Part shown: piece by piece, positions 1 through 7,696 of the stretch | How the letters are laid out: each line of letters begins with the position of its first letter | Position numbering within the stretch: the first letter of the stretch is position 1 | Assembly (NCBI RefSeq): GCF_004000945.1 | Contig: NZ_BIMF01000034.1 | Coordinates: 1 to 40,203, forward strand | Direction of reading: 5' to 3' | DNA: 40,203 nucleotides | Source of the DNA: Paenibacillus lautus NBRC 15380 | GTDB taxonomy: Bacteria > Bacillota > Bacilli > Paenibacillales > Paenibacillaceae | Notes under the pieces: model-generated | Database searches by the model: none | Seen by the model: the letters and a program-made list of their open reading frames with translations, nothing else | What the model was told of the DNA's origin: nothing | Translations under genes and position numbers: made by a program

Positions 1-190
1 TTCGACTTGCTCATTTCTTAACTGACGAGAATTTATTAATTCTCTTTATGTTCCACCATCCAACAAACCAAGGCTTGTACATGATGATTTCACAATGGAT
101 TTCACTAGTGAAATCCTCACTCACTCGTTGTTCAGTTTTCAAAGATCAATCATTTTCGTTTGTCATCCGCATCTCAGCGGCGACTTTTAT
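1..190 (-). ncRNA. rRNA operon leader (5' part of pre-16S transcript, runs off left edge)
   Basis: Read on the minus strand this stretch carries the classic Bacillus-type rrn leader: a boxA-like antitermination element at 134-148 (TGATCTTTGAAAACT) followed by 'GAACAACGAG', normally found shortly upstream of 16S rRNA. Two perfect inverted repeats lie in it: 97-116 (GGATTTCACTAGTGAAATCC) and 27-44 (arms GAGAATT/AATTCTC). These probably fold in the precursor and assist processing. The 16S gene should begin just left of base 1. In B. subtilis bofA likewise sits directly upstream of rrnA, which supports the assignment. Confidence 0.75.
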
Positions 191-220
191 AATATATCAT
201 ACTAGCTTGCTGTTGGTCAA
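191..220 (-). promoter_or_regulatory. rrn promoter P2 (sigma-A type)
   Basis: On the minus strand TTGACC (215-220) and TATATT (191-196) are separated by 18 bases, about 40 bases before the boxA-like element. The strength and position fit the proximal promoter of an rRNA operon. Confidence 0.65.
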
Positions 221-302
221 GAGGTTTTTTTGATTGTTTTTTCAACCAATTTTCTACCTGACCAGTGAATCTCTATCACCCAGAATCAAACGGGCGAACA
301 TT

Positions 303-332
303 AATGTATCATAGAATATATGCTTGCGTCAA
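303..332 (-). promoter_or_regulatory. rrn promoter P1 (distal, overlaps bofA stop)
   Basis: On the minus strand TTGACG (327-332) and TACATT (303-308) are 18 bases apart. The TGA inside the -35 box is the bofA stop codon (329-331). A tandem pair of promoters is normal for Bacillota rRNA operons. Confidence 0.45.
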
Positions 333-598
333 CTACCTAATATCGTTATTTTCAGACCAACTAGTAGAGCCACGCCCGGCAAGCCCAGAACCATAACGGT
401 TCCTATGGTCATCGGATTCAGAGGAATATACGTTTCAGCTGCTAAACCCGTGAAATTCACAACATAGATAGCTACAGCCGAGAGGGCCAAATGCGCACCG
501 AATACGGTTAACCATCCCAACCCTAGCTTCTTTCTAAACACAACGTAGATAAGCAGCAAAAGCGATATGCATAGCACGCCCAGAACAATCATTTTCAT
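329..598 (-). CDS. bofA: Pro-sigma-K processing inhibitor BofA
   Basis: This 89-residue membrane protein matches BofA, which in B. subtilis sits in the outer forespore membrane with SpoIVFA and holds the SpoIVFB protease inactive until the forespore signal arrives, timing sigma-K activation. Seen in the sequence: a hydrophobic N-terminal helix (about 3-20), a second hydrophobic stretch (about 33-50) and the conserved C-terminal block 'PLNPMTIGTVMVLGLPGVAL', a BofA hallmark. Length is close to the 87 residues of B. subtilis. The start is set by a strong AGGAGGAG seven bases before ATG. It follows yaaL by 39 bases and precedes an rrn operon, as in B. subtilis. Confidence 0.9.
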   Translation of the reverse strand: MKMIVLGVLCISLLLLIYVVFRKKLGLGWLTVFGAHLALSAVAIYVVNFTGLAAETYIPLNPMTIGTVMVLGLPGVALLVGLKITILGS

Positions 599-637
599 AG
601 ATACTCCTCCTTCATTAAGAATCCTCGCAGCTCTCGT

Positions 638-928
638 TTAACCGTTCTCCCTTTTTTGCTCGATATATTGCATCCTTGCTCCATCCAGGTTGAGCTGCTT
701 GGCCTGTTTGAGATTCATCTGGTATTTGCGCTCCGCCGCCTCCAGCATGTAGATCGCATAATCGATCTGATCCTGTCCCGTCGCCTCTTGAAACAGCAAG
801 TGCGCTCGCTCCCACTCCATTTGGGATCTCTGAACGTCCAGGAAGACATGCCACATCCGTTCCTGGTCCTCTGCCGTGATATACGTTTCCTCTTCTTTCT
901 TCCTCGACTGCTTCCACCATATCTTCAT
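638..928 (-). CDS. yaaL: YaaL family protein (DUF2508)
   Basis: A 96-residue protein, charged and mostly helical, belonging by position and character to the YaaL/DUF2508 family, whose function is unknown. The motif 'YAIYMLEAAERKYQMNLKQA' in the second half resembles the conserved core of the family. I chose the ATG at 926-928 because GGGAG lies eight bases upstream; an in-frame GTG three codons earlier overlaps that ribosome binding site. It lies between recR and bofA exactly as in B. subtilis. A terminator after recR (1070-1108) and a large inverted repeat at 947-998 suggest that yaaL-bofA form their own unit. Confidence 0.8.
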   Translation of the reverse strand: MKIWWKQSRKKEEETYITAEDQERMWHVFLDVQRSQMEWERAHLLFQEATGQDQIDYAIYMLEAAERKYQMNLKQAKQLNLDGARMQYIEQKRENG

Positions 929-946
929 TCCGCTCACTCCCTATGA

Positions 947-998
947 ATATGAATGTTAAGACACTGCCCTTAAATAAGACTGTCTGTAACATTCATAT
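947..998. repeat. Near-perfect 17-bp inverted repeat upstream of yaaL
   Basis: The left arm at 947-963 (ATATGAATGTTAAGACA) pairs with 981-998, whose only interruption is one extra G at 986. The 17-base loop is AT-rich. It ends about 20 bases before the yaaL start, so on the minus strand it would lie in the yaaL leader or promoter. A weak promoter (TTTAAG-17-CATATT) falls within it. No T-run follows on either strand, so it is not a standard terminator. Confidence 0.7.
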
Positions 999-1069
999 CG
1001 AGAGAGGGACAAACTTAGAACCAAAAGAACTCTTCCATCCTCTACTTTCTGCGCGATGTAGTAAATAAA

Positions 1070-1108
1070 GAAAAAACGAGCTATCAGAATTGCTTCCGAT
1101 GCTCGTTC
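1070..1108 (-). terminator. Rho-independent terminator after recR
   Basis: On the minus strand AACGAGC pairs with GCTCGTT (1101-1107 with 1075-1081), extended by ATC/GAT past one bulge, followed by a T-run. It closes the dnaX-yaaK-recR unit. Confidence 0.7.
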
Positions 1109-1158
1109 TCGTAAATATGCTTTCAATCTCAAACAGATGTTGCAGGAATCACAAAATA

Positions 1159-1758
1159 TCAGTTCAGTTCTCGTCGGCCCTCTAGCGCCTTGGATAAAGT
1201 CACTTCATCTGCATACTCCAAGTCACCGCCAACAGGCAGTCCATGGGCAATTCGGGTCACCTTAATGTCAAAAGGACGGACCAGACGCGATATGTACATC
1301 GCCGTTGCCTCTCCTTCAATATTGGCATTCGTGGCCAGAATCAGCTCTTTCACTCTCTCGTCGCTAAGACGCGTCAGCAGCTCCTTCAGACGGATTTCAT
1401 CCGGTCCGATCCCCTCCATTGGAGATATGGCTCCATGGAGGACATGATAGTAGCCATCGAATTCCTTCGTACGCTCCATCGCCACGAGATCCTTGGCATC
1501 CTGAACAACGCAGATGGTCGAAGGATCCCGGGTTTTGTCCTGACATACCCGGCATGGATCCGTATCGGTGATGTTGCAGCAGACGGAGCAGTAGTGCAGA
1601 TTCCTTTTGACACTGACTAGCGCTTTGGCAAAATCAATAACGTCATCTTCCTTCATGTTCAGAACATGAAAAGCCAGGCGGGCAGCCGTCTTCGGCCCCA
1701 CACCCGGCAGTCGCGTAAAGGCGTCGATGAGCTTCGCGATCGGTTCAGGATAGTACAA
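1159..1758 (-). CDS. recR: Recombination mediator protein RecR
   Basis: RecR acts with RecO (and RecF) to load RecA on SSB-coated single-stranded DNA during gap repair. The 199-residue length is standard. Seen in order: an N-terminal helix-hairpin-helix region with 'LPGVGPKTA' (17-25), a four-cysteine zinc site C57, C60, C69, C72, then a Toprim domain starting about residue 83 ('VVQDAKDL' and a conserved 'HGAISP' segment). The start is a TTG nine bases after AAGGAG. It follows yaaK by 25 bases, the usual dnaX-yaaK-recR arrangement, and is closed by a terminator. Confidence 0.96.
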   Translation of the reverse strand: MYYPEPIAKLIDAFTRLPGVGPKTAARLAFHVLNMKEDDVIDFAKALVSVKRNLHYCSVCCNITDTDPCRVCQDKTRDPSTICVVQDAKDLVAMERTKEFDGYYHVLHGAISPMEGIGPDEIRLKELLTRLSDERVKELILATNANIEGEATAMYISRLVRPFDIKVTRIAHGLPVGGDLEYADEVTLSKALEGRRELN

Positions 1759-1783
1759 ATGTAACTACTCCTTCTAGGTTAGA

Positions 1784-2095
1784 TTAGAACAAGCCCGGAA
1801 TTTTCATGCCGCCTGTGAATTTGCCCATATCAGCATTTGCTATTTCTTCAGCCTTGGCAAGTGCATCGTTAACCGCAGTCAATACCAAATCCTGCAGCAT
1901 CTCCACATCATCCGGGTCAACCGCCTCAGGTTTGATGTTGATGGACAGAATTTGTTTATGACCATTCGCTTCCACGGTAACCACGCCACCGCCGGAAGTT
2001 CCTTCAACGGTTTTCGTAGCGAGCTCTTCCTGAGCCTTAAGCATTTGCTCCTGCATCTTTTTCACTTGCTTCATCATTTGGTTCATATTATTCAT
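1784..2095 (-). CDS. yaaK: YbaB/EbfC family nucleoid-associated protein
   Basis: A 103-residue member of the YbaB/EbfC family, small dimeric DNA-binding proteins that coat the nucleoid. An N-terminal methionine-rich helix ('MNNMNQMMKQVKKMQEQM') is followed by the conserved 'GGGVVTVEANG' strand region and a C-terminal helix ending in the glycine/methionine tail 'GGMKIPGLF'. I place the start at ATG 2093-2095, nine bases after AAGGAGAG; a longer frame reaches ten codons further upstream but lacks a binding site. It sits between dnaX and recR, as in most Bacillota, probably in one transcript. Confidence 0.94.
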   Translation of the reverse strand: MNNMNQMMKQVKKMQEQMLKAQEELATKTVEGTSGGGVVTVEANGHKQILSINIKPEAVDPDDVEMLQDLVLTAVNDALAKAEEIANADMGKFTGGMKIPGLF

Positions 2096-2136
2096 TGATT
2101 CATCTCTCCTTATAATAGGGTGCACGTAGGGACGTG

Positions 2137-3852
2137 CTAGTCTTTTATGACAACGAGGTCTTCTCCAAACAACTGGATCGCCTCATCAATCCATGGTTTT
2201 TCCCCACCGGCATCCGCTTCTTCATGCTCCAGCTTAAGCTCTTCTGCCTGAGGCTTGCCCACACCTTCTACCGCGTCACTCCAGTCACGAAGCATCATGG
2301 TAACCAGATGATACGGTTTGCCAAGCGTAGACTCAAGAACCCCTTCAATCACCTGTTTATTGGCAGGTTTCTCCGTGGTTTCCCGGTGGATGTTGTTTTT
2401 AAAAGCGACAAGAACCTTGTCTTCCCATACGGACACGGGTTCTCCATCCATCAGCCATGCATGGACCGTTACCTTCTCCTCTTTCACATTCTGCAGAATT
2501 TGGGCCCACTGCCGATGAACAGAGGTATAATCCTCCCCGGATCGGCAAGATACATACTGATCCATATGCTGCGGGATCTTGGCTGATGAAGCTGCTTTCG
2601 GTGCCGGTGTACGGGTAGACTTGGCCGGTTCGCGTTGACTCGATGCAGGAACACCGTTTTGTATCAGTCGCTCCAGCTTTTTCTCAAGTGAGGCTACATG
2701 CTGCTTCAGCTGAGCGAGTTCCCCCGCATCGGCCGTACTATGGGCAGCTGTGGCCCCGCCCGCAGATTGGGTTATACCGGAAAGCTTAAGCAATGCTACC
2801 TCAAACAAGGTTTGCGGCTGCGAGGCGTATTTCATCTCACTCTGATACCGATTCAGCGTATCAATCATTTGAAATAATTCATCTCGGCTGAAGGCATTCG
2901 CCATCTCCTGAAACTCTGCCGGATTCAAAACCCGATCGGTCAGCTTGTCGGCGCCAGGAACCATCTTGATCATTAGCAAATCGCGGAAATAATACAGGAG
3001 ATTCTCCATGCATTTATCAGCACTTTTTCCCTCCTGCATGAACTGCTCCACGATCTGCAGCACAAGTCCGGCATCCCCTTGTTTCACGGCACTGGCCAGA
3101 CGGCCAAACTGCTCCGAGGCAATACCGCCCGTCATGTCCATCACCTGCTGGTAAGATACCGTGCCTCCAGTGAAGGAAGCAATCTGATCCAGAATGCTCA
3201 ATGCATCCCGCATACCGCCATCCGATAGACGTGCGATATACTGCAGCGCTTCATGCTCTGCCGTAATGCCTTCTTCTCCGCAAATCTGCTCCAGACGCCC
3301 GGTTTGTTCGTCCAAGGAAACCCTTCGGAAGTCAAACCGTTGACAGCGTGAGATGATCGTTGCCGGAAGCCTGTGCGGCTCTGTTGTCGCTAGTATAAAC
3401 ATCACGTGTGCCGGCGGTTCCTCCAGCGTTTTCAATAAGGCATTGAACGCTTCCGTCGTCAGCATGTGTACTTCATCGATAATATAAACCTTACGCCGCA
3501 CCTCGGTCGGTGCGTATTTGACTTTCTCCCGCAAATCACGGATTTCCTCGACACCGCGGTTGGATGCAGCATCAATCTCCTGAACATCCATGACGGCGCC
3601 GGACGTAATACGCCGGCAGGCCTCGCATTCATTGCAGGGTTCCTCAGCCGGACCATGCTCGCAGTTCACGGCTTTGGCCAAAATTTTAGCGGCACTGGTC
3701 TTGCCCGTACCCCGTGGACCGCTGAACAGGTAGGCATGGGAAACCCGCTGCTCGCGAATGGCATTCTGCAGGGTCTGGATAATATGCTGCTGGCCCACCA
3801 TGTCGCCGAACGACTGTGGTCGCCAAGCACGATATAACGCGATATGTTCCAC
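2137..3852 (-). CDS. dnaX: DNA polymerase III subunits gamma/tau
   Basis: Motor subunit of the clamp loader, which places the beta clamp on primed DNA and, through its tau tail, links polymerase and helicase. The 571-residue length matches B. subtilis (563). Seen: Walker A GPRGTGKT (45-52), zinc cysteines C64, C73, C76, C79, Walker B 'VYIIDEVH' (122-129), sensor-1 'LATTEPHRLP', and the arginine finger in 'SRCQRF' (R169). After about residue 365 a low-complexity linker leads to the tau-specific C-terminal domain. Start is GTG with AGAGGG nine bases upstream. I see no obvious slippery sequence for a programmed frameshift, though I did not test this. Confidence 0.97.
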   Translation of the reverse strand: MEHIALYRAWRPQSFGDMVGQQHIIQTLQNAIREQRVSHAYLFSGPRGTGKTSAAKILAKAVNCEHGPAEEPCNECEACRRITSGAVMDVQEIDAASNRGVEEIRDLREKVKYAPTEVRRKVYIIDEVHMLTTEAFNALLKTLEEPPAHVMFILATTEPHRLPATIISRCQRFDFRRVSLDEQTGRLEQICGEEGITAEHEALQYIARLSDGGMRDALSILDQIASFTGGTVSYQQVMDMTGGIASEQFGRLASAVKQGDAGLVLQIVEQFMQEGKSADKCMENLLYYFRDLLMIKMVPGADKLTDRVLNPAEFQEMANAFSRDELFQMIDTLNRYQSEMKYASQPQTLFEVALLKLSGITQSAGGATAAHSTADAGELAQLKQHVASLEKKLERLIQNGVPASSQREPAKSTRTPAPKAASSAKIPQHMDQYVSCRSGEDYTSVHRQWAQILQNVKEEKVTVHAWLMDGEPVSVWEDKVLVAFKNNIHRETTEKPANKQVIEGVLESTLGKPYHLVTMMLRDWSDAVEGVGKPQAEELKLEHEEADAGGEKPWIDEAIQLFGEDLVVIKD

Positions 3853-3998
3853 TGTGCTTTACCCTCTTTCAACTTCCACTTCACGAGATCGAGAAAACCA
3901 AAAGTATATACTATGCCCGATTCTCGCGTGCTTTACTGTGCATTCATGGTCAATCCCAGCCGAAAAGGCGTGAGTTTAACGGTTATATTATACTACAT

Positions 3999-4026
3999 TC
4001 TATACTACTTTCCCCTGCCTTAGCAA
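3999..4026 (-). promoter_or_regulatory. Candidate dnaX promoter
   Basis: TTGCTA (4021-4026) and TATAGA (3999-4004) on the minus strand are 16 bases apart. A second TATAAT-like box (3987-3992) lies just downstream with a poor -35. Leader length to dnaX would be about 140 bases. Nothing else is recognised between 3853 and the scr terminator. Confidence 0.4.
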
Positions 4027-4095
4027 AACGTTTACTTGGAAAACTTTATCCAAAGTACACATGAAGGATTAGCTTGAATATATAGCCATCTCGAC

Positions 4096-4128
4096 AAAAA
4101 ACACCCTTGCCAATATGGCAAAGGTGTT
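4096..4128 (-). terminator. Terminator of SRP RNA gene
   Basis: On the minus strand ACACCTTTGCCA pairs with TGGCAAGGGTGT around a four-base loop and runs straight into T6. It lies about 16 bases after the SRP RNA 3' end. Confidence 0.9.
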
Positions 4129-4143
4129 ATGTGCAGATATGTA

Positions 4144-4418
4144 TACCGTGCACCTGTTATTGATAATTGCGATCCGAGCGGCAATCCTGAGCAACAACTC
4201 GGGCTAGGCACCCCTCCGGCACAAAAGCGATCTTGCTTATGGCTGCTTCCTTCCGGACCTGACCAGGTTCACAAGTGCTCATTGCGGAGGACCCAACCGT
4301 CAACGTTGAGCGCAGGGACCAGCCTCACATCGACAATACCTCTAACAGGAATTCAACCTCGCTACAGCGGATTGCGAGTTACAGGGCACCGCTACCTCCC
4401 CGTCTAGCACGGCGAACT
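4144..4418 (-). ncRNA. ffs: Signal recognition particle RNA (long Bacillus type, scr)
   Basis: The RNA scaffold of the signal recognition particle, which with Ffh delivers nascent membrane proteins to FtsY. On the minus strand the 5' end reads 'TTCGCCGTGCTAGACGGGG', nearly identical to B. subtilis scRNA, followed by the Alu-domain segment 'GGTAGCGGTGCCCTGTA'. The universally conserved S-domain hairpin with 'GTCAGGTCCGGAAGGAAGCA' is present near 4240-4270, and the 3' end 'AGGTGCACGGT' pairs back to the 5' end. At about 275 bases it is the long form with an Alu domain. It has its own promoter and terminator and lies upstream of dnaX as in B. subtilis. The ends are approximate by a few bases. 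Confidence 0.96.
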
Positions 4419-4420
4419 TT

Positions 4421-4449
4421 AGTATATCGCATGGCTATCAAAAAAGCAA
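4421..4449 (-). promoter_or_regulatory. SRP RNA promoter (sigma-A)
   Basis: TTGCTT (4444-4449), a 17-base spacer and TATACT (4421-4426) on the minus strand place the start of transcription at the SRP RNA 5' end. Confidence 0.8.
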
Positions 4450-4490
4450 CCGACGGAAGAAGTTGCATACTCCGCCAGCCTTATAAACAG

Positions 4491-4526
4491 ACAAAAACCC
4501 TTCGACCACAAAGGCGAAGGGTTTGT
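4491..4526 (-). terminator. Terminator of rpmE
   Basis: On the minus strand AAACCCTTCG pairs with CGAAGGGTTT around a short loop and ends in TTTTTG, directly after the rpmE stop codon. Confidence 0.85.
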
Positions 4527-4529
4527 TTA

Positions 4530-4727
4530 TTAGATACCGTATTTCTTCTTGAATCTATCAACACGACCGCCAGCATCCAGGAATTTCTGTTTACCTGTGA
4601 AGAACGGATGACAGTTCGAGCAAATCTCTACACGAAGATCTGGTTTTACAGAACCTGTTTCAAACGTATTACCGCAAGCACAAGTAACTGTAGTAACGTG
4701 ATATTTCGGTTGAATATCTTGTTTCAT
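4530..4727 (-). CDS. rpmE: 50S ribosomal protein L31 (zinc-binding, type A)
   Basis: L31 bridges the large and small ribosomal subunits. This 65-residue copy is the zinc-binding form: C16, C18, C36 and C39 in 'CACGN' and 'CSNCHPF', plus the family signature 'GRVDRFKKKYG' at the C terminus. I take the ATG at 4725-4727 as start because AAGAGGTG lies nine bases upstream; the in-frame GTG four codons earlier is part of that binding site. B. subtilis RpmE is 66 residues. The gene has its own promoter and terminator. As in B. subtilis it lies downstream of rho, though here with a radical SAM gene in between. Confidence 0.95.
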   Translation of the reverse strand: MKQDIQPKYHVTTVTCACGNTFETGSVKPDLRVEICSNCHPFFTGKQKFLDAGGRVDRFKKKYGI

Positions 4728-4793
4728 TGTAGCTTTCACCTCTTTCCGCCCTGAGCCTCATGCGGACCCAGAGTTATATGGACACATAAATGG

Positions 4794-4822
4794 AGTATAT
4801 CACGAGCATATTGAATGCGCAA
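4794..4822 (-). promoter_or_regulatory. rpmE promoter (sigma-A)
   Basis: TTGCGC (4817-4822), a 17-base spacer and TATACT (4794-4799) on the minus strand give a leader of about 60 bases before rpmE. Confidence 0.65.
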
Positions 4823-4904
4823 TAGCCCATACACAAATCATCAGACAAGACCGCAACTGGAATTTTAACCTGTTTTTAACACAAGCAATGCCAGCACGAT
4901 TCTG

Positions 4905-6182
4905 CTAGATAATCGAAGGTCTCTTCTTCGGCCTTGCCTGTCCCGCAGGCGGCACATGCGTATAGGAGCCAATCACCACATCCGGCAGCTCCTCCTGCAT
5001 AATCTCAATAGCCTGCTTCATCCCCAGAATCTCGCCTTGCGCAGGCGGAATAAGCTCGAGATAGCTCTCAGGGTCAATATTGAGATTACGGAGCTGGATT
5101 AACTTGAGGCCCGTGCGGCGGGCAAACTCAATCATGGCCTCCAGCTCTTCCTCGCGATCGGTCACGCCCGGGAAGATCAGATAGTTGATGGATGTATACA
5201 CGCCTTGATCGGTTGCATAACGAAGGGATTTCTCTACATTGGCCAGCGTATAGCCCCTTGGCTTGTAGTATGCGTTATAATGATCATCCAATGCACTGAT
5301 CGTGCTGACTCTCATCAGATCAAGGCCGGCATCGACGATGCCGCGGATAAAATCGGTCAGTCCCGCATTGGTATTAATATTGATGTAGCCCATATCAGTC
5401 TGCGCCCGAACTTCTCTCATGGCTTCTATAATGATCTTCGCCTGCGTGGAGGGTTCTCCCTCACAACCTTGGCCAAAGCTGATGATCGATTCCGGCGTCT
5501 TCAGATGCTCCAGCATGACCTGCACCAGCTCATCCACTCTCGGACGGAAGTTCATGCGGGTCTGAGGCGCGACAAAGCCGCTGTCATCCGGCTGTTCCGA
5601 TATACAACCGAAGCAACCGGCATTGCAGGAGTAAGATACGGGAACAGCGCCTTCCCAGCGATTCAGGAAGGTGTTGGATGCCGTCAGGCATTCATATCCT
5701 AATGCACAGTTAGACAGATGCTCATAGAGCCGATTCTCCGGATATTTCTCCTTCAGCGTCTTAACCCCAAGCTCAAGATCGTTCAGATCGCAGTTCACAG
5801 GGTTCCACTTCTCAGGGTCATCGGATAAACGCGCCGTCGTATAGAAGGCGCCATCCTTCCATACGACCGCCGAGTAACCAAATAGCGGCAGCTTATATTC
5901 CTTGTCCGACTTTACGTACCCTGGCAAGCACAAGCGGGTATAGCCTTGCGGCAATAGCGCTCCGACAGCGGTAAACCCATCCTCAAGCGGCATCATTTCA
6001 CCGGTCTCCGGATCCATCCCGATCGCTCGGGTGCTCGGCAGCCCGACCAGTGTAGCTCCCTCTGGCAAAGGTATCAATTCATCATCCAATATTTCAACGA
6101 TCATATCACCGCTTCGGGCAAGCCCGAACAGCTCGGAATGATCATATACGTTCCCTTGTTCATCTGCATAAACCAAATACAT
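4905..6182 (-). CDS. Radical SAM protein of unknown function
   Basis: A 425-residue protein with a radical SAM cluster motif C186-x3-C190-x2-C193 ('CNAGCFGC'), the ligands for a 4Fe-4S cluster that cleaves S-adenosylmethionine. A glycine-rich 'GQGCEGEPS' (237-245) matches the place of the usual SAM-binding GGE motif. About 180 residues precede the radical SAM core and have no family I recognise; they hold extra cysteines (C85, C131, C159, C165). The substrate is unknown. ATG follows AGGAG by a few bases. It starts 31 bases after rho and is probably co-transcribed with it; rpmE downstream has a separate promoter. No peptide substrate gene is visible nearby. Confidence 0.85.
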   Translation of the reverse strand: MYLVYADEQGNVYDHSELFGLARSGDMIVEILDDELIPLPEGATLVGLPSTRAIGMDPETGEMMPLEDGFTAVGALLPQGYTRLCLPGYVKSDKEYKLPLFGYSAVVWKDGAFYTTARLSDDPEKWNPVNCDLNDLELGVKTLKEKYPENRLYEHLSNCALGYECLTASNTFLNRWEGAVPVSYSCNAGCFGCISEQPDDSGFVAPQTRMNFRPRVDELVQVMLEHLKTPESIISFGQGCEGEPSTQAKIIIEAMREVRAQTDMGYININTNAGLTDFIRGIVDAGLDLMRVSTISALDDHYNAYYKPRGYTLANVEKSLRYATDQGVYTSINYLIFPGVTDREEELEAMIEFARRTGLKLIQLRNLNIDPESYLELIPPAQGEILGMKQAIEIMQEELPDVVIGSYTHVPPAGQARPKKRPSII

Positions 6183-6214
6183 GTTGATCTCCTATTCTCC
6201 GGTTGATTCAGGGC

Positions 6215-7543
6215 TTAGCTCTGAGGGGCCGTCGCCGCAGATGCACGCGATGGACGTCTGGCTGTCTGGCCCTGAGCCCCGGTTCCGCTGCCGTTATTGG
6301 CATTCACATCAAATGATGCCAAGAACTCCGCGTTATTCTTGCTGTCACGCATTTTTTTGAGGAAGCCTTCCACAAAATCAGCAGAGTCGTTCATATTTTT
6401 ACGGATCGCCCAAATGGTATCCAATTCATCCTTGTTCAGCAGCACCTCTTCACGCCGGGTGCCGGAGCGGCGAATGTCGATCGCCGGAAAAATACGGCGT
6501 TCCGCGAAGCGACGGTCCAGATGCAGCTCCATGTTGCCCGTACCTTTAAATTCCTCATAAATAATATCATCCATCCGCGACCCGGTTTCAACCAAGGCCG
6601 TAGCCAGAATCGTTAAGCTTCCGCCTTCCTCCACGTTGCGCGCCGATCCGAAGAAACGCTTCGGACGATGGAATGCCGCAGGATCAATACCGCCGCTCAG
6701 CGTTCTGCCGGACGGAGGGATGACCAGGTTATACGCACGGGCAAGACGGGTGATGCTGTCCAGCAATATAACAACGTCCTTCTTATGCTCCACCAGCCGC
6801 AAGGCACGGGACAATACTAGTTCCGCCACTTTAATATGGTTCTCCGGAAGCTCGTCAAAAGTAGAAGCAACCACCTCGCCCTTAACGGAACGCTGCATAT
6901 CCGTCACTTCTTCAGGCCGTTCATCGATGAGTAAAACAAACAGTTCAATCTCTGGATTGTTGGTTGAGATGCTGTTGGCGATTTCTTTTAAGAGGAGCGT
7001 TTTCCCTGCTTTTGGCGGCGCTACGATCAAACCGCGTTGTCCTAAACCTACAGGTGCAAGCAGATCCATAATTCGGGTTGACAACTGATTAGGGGATGTT
7101 TCAAGAACAAGCTTTTCTTGCGGATAAAGAGGAGTCAAGGCTGGGAAGTGCAATCGTTCCGCTGCGACGGCAGGATTCTCACCATTCACGGCGTTAACCT
7201 GCAGCAGCCCGAAGTAACGTTCGTTCTCTTTAGGTGTCCGGCATTTGCCCGAAACCAAATCTCCGGTCCTTAAATCAAATTTGCGAATCTGGGAGGCCGA
7301 AATGTAGATGTCCTCCGTGCTTGGCAAATAGTTGATCGGCCTAAGAAAACCGTAACCCTCCGGCAAAATCTCGAGTACGCCCTCCATGAACATCAAGCCG
7401 CTCTGTTCAGCCTGCGCCCGGAGAATGGCAAATATCAATTCTTTTTTCTTCAACTGGCCATAATAAGGAATCTGATACTTTTTGGCCAGCTTATACAGAT
7501 CCGTCAGCTTCATGCCTTCCAAATCGGCTATTTGTAAATCCAT
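6215..7543 (-). CDS. rho: Transcription termination factor Rho
   Basis: Hexameric RNA helicase that ends transcription of untranslated RNA. The 442 residues contain the N-terminal Rho helical region (1-45), a cold-shock-like RNA-binding domain (about 50-125), Walker A APPKAGKT (175-182), Walker B 'VVILLD' (D262) and the conserved 'SARNVEEGGSLT' segment. The last 25 or so residues are a Ser/Ala/Gly-rich tail of unclear role. Start ATG is seven bases after AGGTGG. Gene order rpmE-(rSAM)-rho-murA matches B. subtilis apart from the missing glpX between rho and murA. Confidence 0.97.
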   Translation of the reverse strand: MDLQIADLEGMKLTDLYKLAKKYQIPYYGQLKKKELIFAILRAQAEQSGLMFMEGVLEILPEGYGFLRPINYLPSTEDIYISASQIRKFDLRTGDLVSGKCRTPKENERYFGLLQVNAVNGENPAVAAERLHFPALTPLYPQEKLVLETSPNQLSTRIMDLLAPVGLGQRGLIVAPPKAGKTLLLKEIANSISTNNPEIELFVLLIDERPEEVTDMQRSVKGEVVASTFDELPENHIKVAELVLSRALRLVEHKKDVVILLDSITRLARAYNLVIPPSGRTLSGGIDPAAFHRPKRFFGSARNVEEGGSLTILATALVETGSRMDDIIYEEFKGTGNMELHLDRRFAERRIFPAIDIRRSGTRREEVLLNKDELDTIWAIRKNMNDSADFVEGFLKKMRDSKNNAEFLASFDVNANNGSGTGAQGQTARRPSRASAATAPQS

Positions 7544-7696
7544 TCAATAACCACCTATTCAATTATTTGTTTCTGTCACAGCAGATCCCTGCGGTCATGT
7601 AGTCTATTATTCTATGAGAGCTTTACTAGGAGCATTACCCAAATCAGAGGGAGATATGCAGTTTTAACTACACATTTCCCTCATTTTGGTAAAAAA

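Noticed and set aside
4728..4739. GTG start four codons upstream for rpmE
   Set aside because: The GTG is part of the AAGAGGTG binding site; the ATG nine bases after it gives the normal L31 length.
7647..7682. Imperfect hairpin (GAGGGA/TCCCTC with wobble pairs) between murA and rho
   Set aside because: The stem is interrupted and no T-run follows on the minus strand, so I could not call it a terminator; a weak structure remains possible.
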